NCBI GenBank assembly: GCA_964502145.1 | Contig: CAZCVI010000003.1 | Coordinates: 1 to 64,000, forward strand | Reading direction: 5' to 3' | Length of the DNA: 64,000 bases | From: CAZCVI01 sp964502145 | Lineage (GTDB): Bacteria > Acidobacteriota > Aminicenantia > UBA2199 | Part shown: in pieces, positions 51,401-59,074 of the stretch | Position numbering within the stretch: position 1 is the first letter of the stretch | Layout of the letters: each line of letters begins with the position of its first letter | The notes under the pieces: generated by a model | Database searches by the model: none | Told to the model about the DNA's origin: nothing | The model's input: the letters and a program-made list of their open reading frames with translations, nothing else | Made by a program: the position numbers and the translations under genes

Positions 51401-53084
51401 TGGCTTTGAAGGAAAACTGCGCGGGTATGGGGCGATTGTTGAGGTTGCGGGTAGTAAACGAGATGGTGATGGCTTCATTGGGGGCATAAATCAACCGTTT
51501 GCTATGCATCTCTATATTATATTGTCCCTTGGACATACGAATGGTATTCTCACCACTGGCAGTATAATTACTCTTGTCCATTACATTGACATCTACACGA
51601 TAAGTATAATCAATATCTTCGGCTTTGGTCTCAAAACTAAAATAGAACTTGCCATATTTATCCAACTTGCCCTGACCGTCAGTGATTTTTTCCTCGCGGG
51701 TGCTGCGGTACTCGGATTCGCTGTAATACCAGCTATATTCTTCATTGAGCCACCAGGGCAGATAAAAACGGGTGCGGTACACCGTGTATTTTAGGGTGGC
51801 GTCTTGCACGGGCGTGCCAAAATAATACCTGCTATTCACGGTCGCATTAACCTTGGAACCAATCAACCCGGAACCTTCAAGATAAACATCGACTTTGAAC
51901 TTGGGTTTCTTGTACTCTTTGACTTTAAATTCGCCAACGTGCTCCTTGCCTTCCAGTACAGCAATTAATTTATAAGTACCAATCGCAGGTTCGCTGCCCA
52001 TGGTCAACGTGCCGTTAAATGTACCCATGTCATTGAGTTTGGTAGTCGTCGTAAAGATGGTATTGCCCAGCGGATCAGTGACTTTAATGGCAACCGGTTT
52101 ATCCTTGACCGTTTGATAGTTCTCGTCGACATAATCGCGCACAATTCCTTTATAATAAACCTCTTGCAGGGGGCGATACACGGGACGGTCAGTATAAATA
52201 TACACTTTGCGGTGGTTGACAGACACGGGGAAAAAAATTGGATCAATAATCGCCACCTGCTCATCCTTTTTGGCCACAATCGTCAGTTCCGACACATTTT
52301 TCATCGGTGTGATAAAGAGTCCGTTCTTATCTGTTTTACCAGTGATCGGCCCTTTGCCCGAATTTTTAATGAGCGGATTAAAAATAGCCAGTTCTGCACC
52401 CATAACCGGTTTGCCACTGATCTTATCCACCACATAACACAACAGCGCATCATCGGCTTGCTTGGTAATCACGGCCAATTTGGAAATAACCACCAGAGTA
52501 TAACCTGCCTCGCGGTCCTTGACACCTTCAACCAGGAACACACCGGGTTCGGATTCATTAATCGGAATATGGTTATAGTTCCAACCGGTTTTTTCATCGG
52601 GAAAGAAGCGGAAACTGCGTTGTAATGGATAGTTTTTCAACAATTTAACAGTGGAGTGCTCCGTAGTGATGTTGGAGGGGTACGCGACATCACGTAAACT
52701 GGGAAAAATGTCGGCGATACCGGTGCGCAAGTCATAATTGACAAAAGAACGCAGGTAATTGCGCGAGGTATCCACGGCAGTATTAAACGTTTTGGAAAGA
52801 ATATACAGGGCATTGGTGCCTGCATCATAATTTTTCTCCCAGGGCTGGTGGGCATTGGGTTGGGTCTTAAAAAACCCAAGCGGATTGTCGACCTTGTATA
52901 CGCGGATATCAACGTATGCCAGCCATTGGGTTTCAATGGTGACAAAGGCGGCGTCACCGGGAGAAAAAATCTGCTCGGTGGAGATATAGAACCGGGGTTC
53001 TTGCCCCTGCACTACACTGGCAGAGATAAAAAACAGTAGCACAATGACGGTTAATAGTGGGATAAAAAATGCTTTATTCTTCAT
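48459..53084 (-). CDS. Bacterial alpha-2-macroglobulin family protein (YfaS-like)
   Basis: A 1541-residue periplasmic or surface protein. The signal peptide (about 1-27) ends VVQGQEP. It is followed by macroglobulin domains (for example VYIYTDRPVYRPLQEVYYKGIVRDY, about 295), the bait/ANA region, and the thioester domain with TTYPYGCVEQTMSGFLPSVVL. That last motif, near residue 1055, gives a CxEQ thioester. The alpha-helical barrel GWGWWQEEEIDPFMTAYVLYGL and a C-terminal receptor-like domain complete it. The intact CVEQ suggests covalent trapping of attacking proteases, as shown for other bacterial homologues. The start at 53084 follows AAGGA. It is central to an operon with DUF1175, DUF2135 and PBP-SpoIID genes. 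Confidence 0.93.
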   Translation of the reverse strand: MKNKAFFIPLLTVIVLLFFISASVVQGQEPRFYISTEQIFSPGDAAFVTIETQWLAYVDIRVYKVDNPLGFFKTQPNAHQPWEKNYDAGTNALYILSKTFNTAVDTSRNYLRSFVNYDLRTGIADIFPSLRDVAYPSNITTEHSTVKLLKNYPLQRSFRFFPDEKTGWNYNHIPINESEPGVFLVEGVKDREAGYTLVVISKLAVITKQADDALLCYVVDKISGKPVMGAELAIFNPLIKNSGKGPITGKTDKNGLFITPMKNVSELTIVAKKDEQVAIIDPIFFPVSVNHRKVYIYTDRPVYRPLQEVYYKGIVRDYVDENYQTVKDKPVAIKVTDPLGNTIFTTTTKLNDMGTFNGTLTMGSEPAIGTYKLIAVLEGKEHVGEFKVKEYKKPKFKVDVYLEGSGLIGSKVNATVNSRYYFGTPVQDATLKYTVYRTRFYLPWWLNEEYSWYYSESEYRSTREEKITDGQGKLDKYGKFYFSFETKAEDIDYTYRVDVNVMDKSNYTASGENTIRMSKGQYNIEMHSKRLIYAPNEAITISFTTRNLNNRPIPAQFSFKAMQILPNGREVALYSKAVETGKTGQTTLTFKLKEKGHIQLVADGLDAFKNVIHSATSFYVANKGQTLTYSGEGIEIIADQYSYVPGDKARFLVLSRTPDIPFLFSVEGGGLYSYQVYQFTGNACVIQLPLTKQFTPNVYITAAAIFDNHFYFANKNIIVPPVDKLLKVYLKTNKEIYLPGEAVTVNVEVKDYRQHPVQVELSLGVVDEAIYAISPELAVEMQKFFYPRKRNEVRTQNSLIFNFYGYSRAVKDQLAALEMRKPNGLSSFKANQNRNVRKVYKDTCFWTPTVKTNADGKATITFTLSDNITQWRLTSRCVNYYTQMGGAVTKIIARRDVSIIADPPLTLTEGDHVELPISIKNITAQKISGSFQVDAEGAKIVNKYTTAFNINAMGTITIPVIINVFAKNMVTLRLTAKAGTNGDDMLITIPVTPYGVQKVQTVSGILLPQEQRKTFQFNLPAEAIQRFNGGRVYAHTNVYRAVLSALEYLTTYPYGCVEQTMSGFLPSVVLSAVLEKQKVANPVLKEHVTKHIGAGISRLLGFQNKAGGWGWWQEEEIDPFMTAYVLYGLTLAKDQGYKVDNDSYGKGLSALEKQIARKDIPTDIRILSLYVQALAKRPAVSIILDIFKQRNQLTPYSLALLTLAADKAGKSAEAKTLTDLLLTKAITNKEAKTSYWDGEVTYGTTQQKSAIETTAMVLQAILTTRPKHPQLFDIVQWLLQHREDNHWLSTRDTAAVVLALSQYLGNQGIGAETRVPLRFRLNDNPWQNLDVTKLYADNGESFAFIPHAAIKQGNNILEIEKQGNSELFITLSLAYLSTQVDTQTQSGPLAVSREYYRLQWEDNAMGTTLLEDQPDYQPGEDFLVRLEIEPKQQYHYMVLEDFIPAGFQIIENTRAYNYTDTTITEDLENPAITYKEIRDNRMVFFFNQLKPNQTIVVYYMMRAALVGSYQVNPAVIRSMYFNDRRALSPRAVLTVKANSNQ

Positions 53085-53137
53085 GGGCGTTTCCTTTTGA
53101 CTTGAACCTGTTGGGGTTGTGTTATTTTTATAATTCA

Positions 53138-53938
53138 TTATTCACCTGTAACGACATGGTGGTAATCAAGGATATTGAAGCGAAAGAAGCCGAGAAAATG
53201 GGGATTATCGGCTTTAATATGCCAGGTATCGTCCGGGTGGTTGTTCAAAGTAGAGATTTGCACTTGACGCACCTCGCCGGTATTCTGACCATCGGGACCA
53301 GTATGATAGACCACTTCGCCATCGGGATGTTGGGAATCGTGGCGGTTGGTTTTAACCAGGATCATGGCGTGATAGAGGTCGTTGATATTATCCTGGTTGT
53401 GATAGTGAAAGAACAAGATATCCCCGGCTTCAATGGTTTCATCCAGTTCTTTGCCCAGGTACTGGCAATTGTATTGCATCAGTATTGGGGCTGTGACAAT
53501 GGGTAAAAAATCGCCGTTTTTGAGTGCCATTTGGCCGTTCACAGTGGTTGGGGCAGAACCACGGAAAAGATCGGCACCAATGAGGGGAATCGCGGGGTAA
53601 CGATAGGTTTTAATATCGGGAATAGTAGTATTGGTGAGGTATTTGAATCGTTTAAACCACTCTTTATCATGGGTTTTTAAGGCTTCTTTATATGCAAAAC
53701 AGATGAGTCCGGTACAATCGCGGCGTACATCGGGCCAATGGGGATGGTAATAATAAAACTGCGATTGGGCAATAGATACAAACCAGCGCCGGAAATTACT
53801 GCGCTCGGTTTCATCAACCAGTTCAATGCTATCGGGAAAACCATCATGATCGGTATCCTTAATGGATTGATAGGGATAGGCAGTTGTGGTTATGCTAAAG
53901 CACATAAATAAGAGTAAAAAAAGAGCGAGCTTATGCAC
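53138..53938 (-). CDS. DUF1175 (YfaT-like) secreted protein
   Basis: A 266-residue exported protein. Signal peptide about 1-19. DHDGFPDSIEL (about 30-40) is a calcium-site-like loop. RRDCTGLICFAYKEAL (about 72-87) followed by AGDILFFHYH (about 172) and YHAMILV (about 188) reproduces the Cys/His layout of NlpC/P60-like amidohydrolases, and the order matches YfaT/DUF1175. GTG start. It follows the upstream gene by eight bases and precedes the alpha-2-macroglobulin gene by 53. Confidence 0.85.
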   Translation of the reverse strand: MHKLALFLLLFMCFSITTTAYPYQSIKDTDHDGFPDSIELVDETERSNFRRWFVSIAQSQFYYYHPHWPDVRRDCTGLICFAYKEALKTHDKEWFKRFKYLTNTTIPDIKTYRYPAIPLIGADLFRGSAPTTVNGQMALKNGDFLPIVTAPILMQYNCQYLGKELDETIEAGDILFFHYHNQDNINDLYHAMILVKTNRHDSQHPDGEVVYHTGPDGQNTGEVRQVQISTLNNHPDDTWHIKADNPHFLGFFRFNILDYHHVVTGE

Positions 53939-53946
53939 GGGCGTAC

Positions 53947-55509
53947 CTACTCCTTTTCAAACGTTATATTGCCGTGGAGGTTTTTATCTTTTTTCTCTAA
54001 AAAGAGTCCAAACGCCGGGATTTGGCCAAGAATATCAAATGCCGGTAATATTTTATTTTTGATATCCAGCGCATTAAAATTGTCAGCCGCTTGCGCAACA
54101 AAAGCGAGGTGGCGACCGAAGGTTTGGAAAAACTGGGCGGGGTTAATCAGTATCTGGCAATAGCTTTTTTTGGAGAACATCGGTTCCATAGCGCGGTAAG
54201 CCGGGGAATCGCTGATTGCCGATTTCTTTTTTGTCAGTACAGCCAGACTCTCTTTTAATTCATAATAGGTTGTGCCAATGAGCAGCCAATTTTCCGTAAT
54301 ACAGAAAGCCGGGCGGTTCTCTTCATCGTAACGGTATACTGGGAGTTCCCCTTTTTCTGCTTCCAAGCGCATGCCCATATCTTTTTTCGTGATCACCATG
54401 CGTGTAAAGGCGATCAGTTTATCGCGTTGGGTTTTATTAAAGGGATTAAGGGAGAATCCCATCAGGCCATCAAATACATTGGGGTGTTCCTGGTCTTGGA
54501 ACTGGCTAAAATAGACAAAAAAACGATTATTAAAGAATGGCATAACATCTTTCGCCACGTTGAGTCGGGTTGTTTCGTTTTTAGCTGCAAAACCGGGTAG
54601 TCCTTCGATCATTTTAATATAATAGTGAGCGGGATAGACGCCAACATAGGTCCAGATGGGCGACACTGGGATAACGTTCTTGCAATCGGCCAGGGTAACG
54701 GTTTGTTTTGTGAGCAAGGGAGGGTCAGGTGTGATCGTGAGCGCGTGAAAGCGCACGGTTTGGCCGAGGTCCATGGCAATACCGAGAAACATGGTATTCT
54801 TTTCCAGTGGAGCTTTAAAATTCTTCAGTAAAGCCATTAGATCAAGGCGGCATTTAACATTACCGGGGTGGGAGTGGAGGTATTTCTTAAAAAAAGTGGA
54901 GTCGCGGAAACGTTTGCCAGGGTTTCCTTTACCGCACATGGTTATCAAGTAGTCCTGGTTATTGGATAGCAGCAATTGGTTTTTGAGTAGCAGGTGAAAC
55001 AGAGGTTTTTTGCCCCATTGGGTTTGGTGGATTTCCAGGTTATTGGTTTTGATGGGGTTTAATTTATTCGTGTTTTTCGCATAAATTTCCATCAGTTTGA
55101 CCAGACCTTGCAGTGTCGGGTTGATTTCCAGGCTCATCACAAAGACAGTGTCTGTTTGTTCATTAAACGCATTCCAGAGCGAGAGTTCCATCGGAGCGCT
55201 CATGAATTCTTTAATGAGTGATTTACTAACAGCCAGGCCCAGTTGGTTTTCCAGGCGGTGGCGTAAACTGGCCAGGCCCAGGAATTGATCGGACAGTTTC
55301 AAATCTTCCCAGAATGCCGTAGTGGAAAGTTTTTCCAAGTAAGGGTTGGTTTCCAGCCATTGGTAGAACCCAGTGGCAGCGAAAAGCTCGATTTCTGGAG
55401 GTTGAATAGATGTAGGGTCCTCTGCACGGCTAGGAATGGTCAGCATCATAAAAACGAATGCTGCCAGCACAGGCCATGTTTTAGCCCGTGAAAGTATAGT
55501 TTTCTTCAT
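53947..55509 (-). CDS. Secreted protein in the YfaA position (DUF2138-like)
   Basis: A 520-residue protein with a signal peptide (about 1-29, ending SRAED). The mature part alternates helices and strands (FYQWLETNPYLEKLSTTAFWEDL, NQLLLSNNQDYLITMCG, WLLIGTTYYELKESLAVL, GQIPAFGLFLEKKDKNLHGNITFE). I do not see catalytic motifs. Its place as first gene before DUF1175 and alpha-2-macroglobulin genes matches yfaA (DUF2138) of E. coli, which is why I name that family; identity is not proven. TTGACT-17-TAACAT lies upstream and GAGGTG precedes the ATG. Confidence 0.6.
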   Translation of the reverse strand: MKKTILSRAKTWPVLAAFVFMMLTIPSRAEDPTSIQPPEIELFAATGFYQWLETNPYLEKLSTTAFWEDLKLSDQFLGLASLRHRLENQLGLAVSKSLIKEFMSAPMELSLWNAFNEQTDTVFVMSLEINPTLQGLVKLMEIYAKNTNKLNPIKTNNLEIHQTQWGKKPLFHLLLKNQLLLSNNQDYLITMCGKGNPGKRFRDSTFFKKYLHSHPGNVKCRLDLMALLKNFKAPLEKNTMFLGIAMDLGQTVRFHALTITPDPPLLTKQTVTLADCKNVIPVSPIWTYVGVYPAHYYIKMIEGLPGFAAKNETTRLNVAKDVMPFFNNRFFVYFSQFQDQEHPNVFDGLMGFSLNPFNKTQRDKLIAFTRMVITKKDMGMRLEAEKGELPVYRYDEENRPAFCITENWLLIGTTYYELKESLAVLTKKKSAISDSPAYRAMEPMFSKKSYCQILINPAQFFQTFGRHLAFVAQAADNFNALDIKNKILPAFDILGQIPAFGLFLEKKDKNLHGNITFEKE

Positions 55510-55539
55510 AGTACACCTCTCGCAAAACGTTGAAGATTT

Positions 55540-55568
55540 ATGTTATTCTTTTGCGAAAAAAAAGTCAA
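55540..55568 (-). promoter_or_regulatory. Promoter of the alpha-2-macroglobulin operon
   Basis: Minus-strand TTGACT (55563-55568) and TAACAT (55540-55545), 17-base spacer, about 30 bases before the first ATG at 55509. Confidence 0.45.
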
Positions 55569-55764
55569 GAGGGAGAGTGAAATAAAGTAAAAATTAAAAG
55601 CCAGCAGCAGAACCAGTGGGGCAGAAAGAAAAAGTCGGGGTGTTTTGAGGTCTGGAAGGGGAGCATTGTGTGATAGAAAGCCATTTTTTTGCAGGAATTG
55701 TCTTTCATTGGCAAGAAACAGGGGTGAAGTGTCTTAAAACTTTGGATTTTCTGTCCATTCAAAG

Positions 55765-55995
55765 GAACATTGCCTTTCTTTTGCGGTAATATGTCTTGTT
55801 TCTGGAGTACAATACCTTCATGTTGCGGTACACTCTCTAAATGCAGTGGTGCAATCACTAAATGTCGGCGTACAATCACTAAATGTCGGGGTGCAATCAC
55901 TAAAAACTGAGGTGCAATCAAAATATGTCGGGGTGCAATCTCTAAAAACAGTTGTGCAATGACAATATGTTGGGTTGCAATCTCTAATTGCACGA
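55765..55995. repeat. 21-bp minisatellite, about eleven units
   Basis: Units of 21 bp with consensus GTGCAATCACTAAATGTCGGG start at 55828, 55849, 55870, 55891, 55912, 55933, 55954 and 55975, with weaker ones at 55765, 55786 and 55807. The minus-strand frame through them gives heptads such as IAPRHLV without start signals, so I treat it as non-coding. The rest of the gene-free 55510-56313 shows only A/T-rich DNA and short GAAGTTATGAGG-type direct repeats near 56140. Confidence 0.75.
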
Positions 55996-56313
55996 CCAAA
56001 GTGTCTCATTGCAAGGGTGAAACGTTTAAGTTTCCCTTTACTTTGTCTTTTATTTCTGAAATACGTGAAGGAACCTAGTCAAAGTGTGTATCTTTTCTTT
56101 TTTTTTAGTAGGCGCACCATCGAAGTGTATGATGTTGATGAAGTTATGAAGTTATGAGGCTATGAAGTTAGAAAAAAAATCTCTGTAGATGCAGTGTGCG
56201 TGGTGAGAGATGTTTTTGGGAAATGAAATTGGGTTAAAGATTAGCGGCTATAGGTTTTTTTTTAATGCGACAAGGATGTCGCGTCTACTATTTTCTTTTC
56301 CGCTGAGTCTGAG

Positions 56314-56342
56314 TTGATAAATTCACAGAACAGAGTTATAAT
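56314..56342 (+). promoter_or_regulatory. Promoter of MNT copy 1, leaderless
   Basis: TTGATA (56314-56319), 17-base spacer, TATAAT (56337-56342), then seven bases to the ATG at 56350. Confidence 0.7.
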
Positions 56343-56349
56343 AGAGTGG

Positions 56350-56673
56350 ATGAAAAATAAAAGAACTATTTTGAAAGAGCTGAAAAATGCCCTGGTTGCC
56401 AATTTTGGAACTGATATTAAAGATGTCATCCTCTTTGGTTCCAGAGTCACTGGAAAAGCTCGTAAAGATTCTGATTATGACGTGCTGATTATTTTAAATG
56501 ATGATTACAACTGGGAATATGAGCGAAAAATTTCCAATGTCGTCTATGACATTGAGTTGGAAAATGACATTTTCGTGGATAATAAAATCATTTCCACCCA
56601 TGAACTGTATCATACCATCGAAGGAAAACATCCCCTTTATCAAGATGCCATCAAAGACGGGATTCACGCCTGA
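56350..56673 (+). CDS. Orphan MNT nucleotidyltransferase, copy 1
   Basis: A 107-residue minimal nucleotidyltransferase: VILFGSRVTGKARKDSDYDVLIIL (about 25-48) contains the GSR helix and the DxD pair of the pol-beta fold. Members usually pair with a HEPN toxin and act as its antitoxin, but no HEPN gene is next to it. The -10 box lies seven bases before the ATG and there is no ribosome site, so a leaderless message is likely. It differs from the copy at 59295 by one residue (Lys for Arg near the C-terminus). Confidence 0.85.
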   Translation: MKNKRTILKELKNALVANFGTDIKDVILFGSRVTGKARKDSDYDVLIILNDDYNWEYERKISNVVYDIELENDIFVDNKIISTHELYHTIEGKHPLYQDAIKDGIHA

Positions 56674-56731
56674 CCCTAAACGATACTGAAAGGGAAGACC
56701 TTCGTAGTCTTTGTGCGTGATTTAACTGTCA

Positions 56732-57139
56732 TCACCAACAAGTATTAACAAAGGTAGAGGCTTGAATGACGGGATCATTGGTCAATAGAACCATGTCGAG
56801 AAATAACGCAGTCCCAGCAATTAAACGATCATGCAATTCACGGATATCGGTAATCCGTGCTGAAGCTTGAATAACAGAAAAACTCAGTGGATATTCAATA
56901 TAATTTGGATACCGCTCAATATAGGCGGTCACATCATCTATGGAAATACCAATCCTTTGCTTTTCAGAAAGATAAAGTATCTCTGCAAACACAATCGCAG
57001 GTATATAAACTGTGGTTTTTCCCACTTCCACATCATCGAAAATTTGTTTTACCTGTCGACTTAATTTTCGTTGCTCCATTCGTAAGACAAACCCCATCGT
57101 ATCTGTAACATATTTATCGGCGCGGATAGAGTTTGTCAT
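56732..57139 (-). CDS. PIN-domain (VapC-type) toxin
   Basis: A 135-residue PIN-domain protein. Acidic positions are in VTDTMGFVLRM (Asp), PAIVFAEILYLSEKQ (Glu), ELHDRLIAGTA (Asp) and LLTNDPVI (Asp). The layout and the FAEILYL/LSEKQRIGISID segment resemble the PIN protein at 20071, so both belong to the same subfamily. The start at 57139 overlaps the antitoxin gene by 26 bp; the frame extends 12 codons further upstream but has no better signal. Confidence 0.82.
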   Translation of the reverse strand: MTNSIRADKYVTDTMGFVLRMEQRKLSRQVKQIFDDVEVGKTTVYIPAIVFAEILYLSEKQRIGISIDDVTAYIERYPNYIEYPLSFSVIQASARITDIRELHDRLIAGTALFLDMVLLTNDPVIQASTFVNTCW

Positions 57140-57356
57140 AGTTTTCAAATTCCTTTTCCAGGTGGATTTCTTCATCCCGGCTCATCTGATGCAACTCTTC
57201 ATTAATTGAAAGATGTTTCATCTCTTCCTGAAAAAATTCAGGTTGCAACCTTCGCTTTCGCATGAAAAACACAAAGTCGGCTATCTCGGCAAGTGCTTCT
57301 GATGGTAATCCCATGAGACCTTCATTAATAATCTGCTGATAAGTCTGAGTGATCAT
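57114..57356 (-). CDS. Antitoxin of the PIN toxin (DUF2281-like)
   Basis: An 80-residue protein. The N-terminal helix pair INEGLMGLPSEALAEIADFVFFMRKRRL matches the LPxExLxEVxDFVxFLxxR pattern of DUF2281-type antitoxins; the C-terminus is charged (SRDEEIHLEKEFENYDKLYPRR). GGGAGGG precedes the ATG at 57356; an in-frame start eight codons upstream is less likely. It overlaps the toxin gene by 26 bp. Confidence 0.75.
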   Translation of the reverse strand: MITQTYQQIINEGLMGLPSEALAEIADFVFFMRKRRLQPEFFQEEMKHLSINEELHQMSRDEEIHLEKEFENYDKLYPRR

Positions 57357-57496
57357 AAACCACCCTCCCTGAAACAACATTCTTTAACAAGCATAAGGTA
57401 TTTTCCTTTTTCATAAATCAATTATAGTATTTAAATCAAAAATTTGCAACCTCGTGGTTAAAGATTTTTTTTGAGTTGGCGGTGAATTTAGACTAG

Positions 57497-57513
57497 TATA
57501 AGGGATTGAAAAC
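57497..57513 (+). CRISPR. Remnant of a CRISPR repeat 3' end
   Basis: TATAAGGGATTGAAAAC is the last half of the CRISPR repeat at 58831. The following bases (CATT[C/T]ACCATT...AAGCAGTTG..TGAGAA) match the trailing flank of the array at 58993 onwards. It marks a lost or duplicated array end on the far side of cas6. Confidence 0.65.
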
Positions 57514-57559
57514 ATTCACCATTGCTTCATGTTAAGCAGTTGCTTGAGAAAGTTTCTGA

Positions 57560-57649
57560 ACCGTGATGCGTCGGATTTTAGGATGACCAAGATAAAGCAT
57601 AGAATCCTTCTGGACATCCTGGTCATCCTTTAATCCCACGCATCACGGT
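57560..57649. repeat. GTGATGCGTGGG inverted repeat (full hairpin copy)
   Basis: ACCGTGATGCGTCGGATT..AGGATGACCAAGAT (57560-57593) faces ATCCTGGTCATCCTTTAATCCC..CGCATCACGGT (57616-57649), followed by seven T. Single arms occur at 42663, 43226 and 59041. Lies in the gene-free 57357-57747 upstream of cas6. Confidence 0.75.
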
Positions 57650-57747
57650 CCGTTTTTTTCCTTTGGGTATTGCTTTTTTTCTTAAGTTGTGGTATTCATT
57701 ATTTTAACCATGCAATAAGCAAGAGTTAAAGGGATGGACAACCATCA

Positions 57748-58701
57748 ATGAAAGATGTCCTTGATAAATTGAAATTTGCTGTCTTTGAATTTGTTCTGGT
57801 TCCTGAACGGGCTGTGGAATTTACCGGATTTAAGGGCAATGTGTTTCGCGGAGCACTCGGAAAGACGCTACGGAACCTGACCTGTGTCTTCAAAAACAAC
57901 GATACCCAGTGCAAAACCTGTTTTGTCCGGGATAAATGCATCTACTCTATACTATTCGAAAGCCCACACCTTCCAGATGGTTCCGTTTTAGGTCATGTTG
58001 AAAATGCCCCGCATCCTTTTGTGCTTTATGTCCCAGATAAATACCGCCTGGAATATCCCGGACAAAGTAAGATTCATTTTTTCCTGACTCTCATTGGTCA
58101 AGCCATCGAATACATCCCCTATTTTATTCTGGTGTTCGAGGAAATAGGAAAAAAAGGAATCGGCACGACCCGCACGCCCTTTAAAATTGCAGCGGTTTTG
58201 TGCGGAGAAAAAAATATATATAACCCTGACGAAAAAAAGCTCAATAAAGAGTTCCCGGTTCATATTGGCCTGGATTTTTGGCAGGAAACATGGCCGCACT
58301 GCAATTTAACTATCCAATTGGTCACGCCAACCCGTTTGAAATTTGCCAAACAGTTTCAGAAGTTCATTACCTTTGAGATGTTAATGCGCAATTTATTACG
58401 GCGGATTCAGTTGCTCAGTGCCCTCTATTGTAGTGGGCCTGAATGGGTCGATTTTAAGTACTTAATTGAATTGGCCAAAGAGATAGAGATGAAAGATGCA
58501 GATATTTTTTGGGAACAACAGACCCGTTTCTCTTTTCGTCAGGAACAAACTTTGGCCATTGGTGGAGTGTCAGGAAGACTTGAAGTGTCAGGGGATGTGA
58601 GTCCTTTTATGCCTTATTTAAGAATCGGGGAGTTTCTGCATGTAGGCAAGAGCACCGCTTTTGGATTGGGCAAAATTGCATTGGAAAAAAGCGAGAGTTA
58701 A
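57748..58701 (+). CDS. cas6: CRISPR-associated endoribonuclease Cas6
   Basis: A 317-residue RAMP-fold protein. VEFTGFKGNVFRGALGKTLRNLTCV (about 25-49) and a four-Cys cluster (C49, then CKTC, then KCIYSILFE, about 58-71) match the PF10040-type Cas6 family, as does LIGQAIEYIPYFILVFEEIGKKGIG (about 115-139). The C-terminal glycine-rich loop GEFLHVGKSTAFGLGKI (about 294-310) is the signature of crRNA-processing Cas6 proteins. It cuts precursor CRISPR RNA within repeats. No other cas gene is in the window. Three repeats follow 129 bp downstream. Confidence 0.85.
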   Translation: MKDVLDKLKFAVFEFVLVPERAVEFTGFKGNVFRGALGKTLRNLTCVFKNNDTQCKTCFVRDKCIYSILFESPHLPDGSVLGHVENAPHPFVLYVPDKYRLEYPGQSKIHFFLTLIGQAIEYIPYFILVFEEIGKKGIGTTRTPFKIAAVLCGEKNIYNPDEKKLNKEFPVHIGLDFWQETWPHCNLTIQLVTPTRLKFAKQFQKFITFEMLMRNLLRRIQLLSALYCSGPEWVDFKYLIELAKEIEMKDADIFWEQQTRFSFRQEQTLAIGGVSGRLEVSGDVSPFMPYLRIGEFLHVGKSTAFGLGKIALEKSES

Positions 58702-58830
58702 AAGGTAGGAAATAACATGGAAAAGGAATTAATATATAAATAATTGAAGGTCGGGTTGGTCTCTAAGAGTCTTTGACTTTTCTGGATGAATGAATTTAAA
58801 CAATCTGTCGATCTCCAAATGCTTTTTGTG

Positions 58831-58992
58831 GTTGTTGCCCTACCTATAAGGGATTGAAACTGAAAGGCAATTTTTGCCAAAGTGGCCTTGTATTTGTTGT
58901 TGCCCTACCTATAAGGGATTGAAACATTAATTCAAACAGACACCTTGATGGTCGATATGGGGCGTTGTTGCCCTACCTATAAGGGATTGAAA
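58831..58992 (+). CRISPR. Short CRISPR array: three 30-bp repeats, two spacers
   Basis: Repeats at 58831-58860 and 58896-58925 are identical; the third (58964-58992) has an altered last base or two. Spacers are 58861-58895 (35 bp) and 58926-58963 (38 bp). The repeat starts GTTGTTGCCC and ends ATTGAAAC, the usual 5' tag of mature crRNAs in type I/III systems, and can form a CCCT/AGGG stem. The degenerate last repeat and the tag orientation put the leader on the cas6 side (58702-58830). Confidence 0.92.
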
Positions 58993-59040
58993 ACATTTAC
59001 CATTTTCGCAAGGGAAGCAGTTGATTGAGAATGTTTCTGA

Positions 59041-59074
59041 ACCGTGATGCGTGGGATTAAAGGATGACCAAGAT
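59041..59074. repeat. GTGATGCGTGGG repeat, single arm
   Basis: ACCGTGATGCGTGGGATTAA then AGGATGACCAAGAT, matching the left arm of 57560-57593, including the TTTCTGA just before it. The rest of 58993-59258 is the left part of the segmental duplication. Confidence 0.65.

Larger units (their letters stand above)
56139..56677. repeat. Segmental duplication copy 1 (with MNT gene)
   Basis: Nearly identical to 59083-59622. Identity is weak at the left end (GAAGTTA..AGGCTA..GAAGTTA), strong from about 56245 (TTTTTTTTTAATGCGACAAGG) and almost exact through the MNT coding region, ending at GGGATTCACGC. Confidence 0.85.

Noticed and set aside
50958..51794. A 278-codon plus-strand frame opposite the alpha-2-macroglobulin gene
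   Set aside because: It is antisense to a gene with clear family motifs along its whole length, lacks a ribosome site and has no recognisable domain; it is a shadow.
55565..55999. Minus-strand frame with heptads such as IAPRHLV through the 21-bp minisatellite
   Set aside because: A 21-bp repeat keeps any stop-free frame open automatically. There is no ribosome site and the downstream part has no protein-like pattern.
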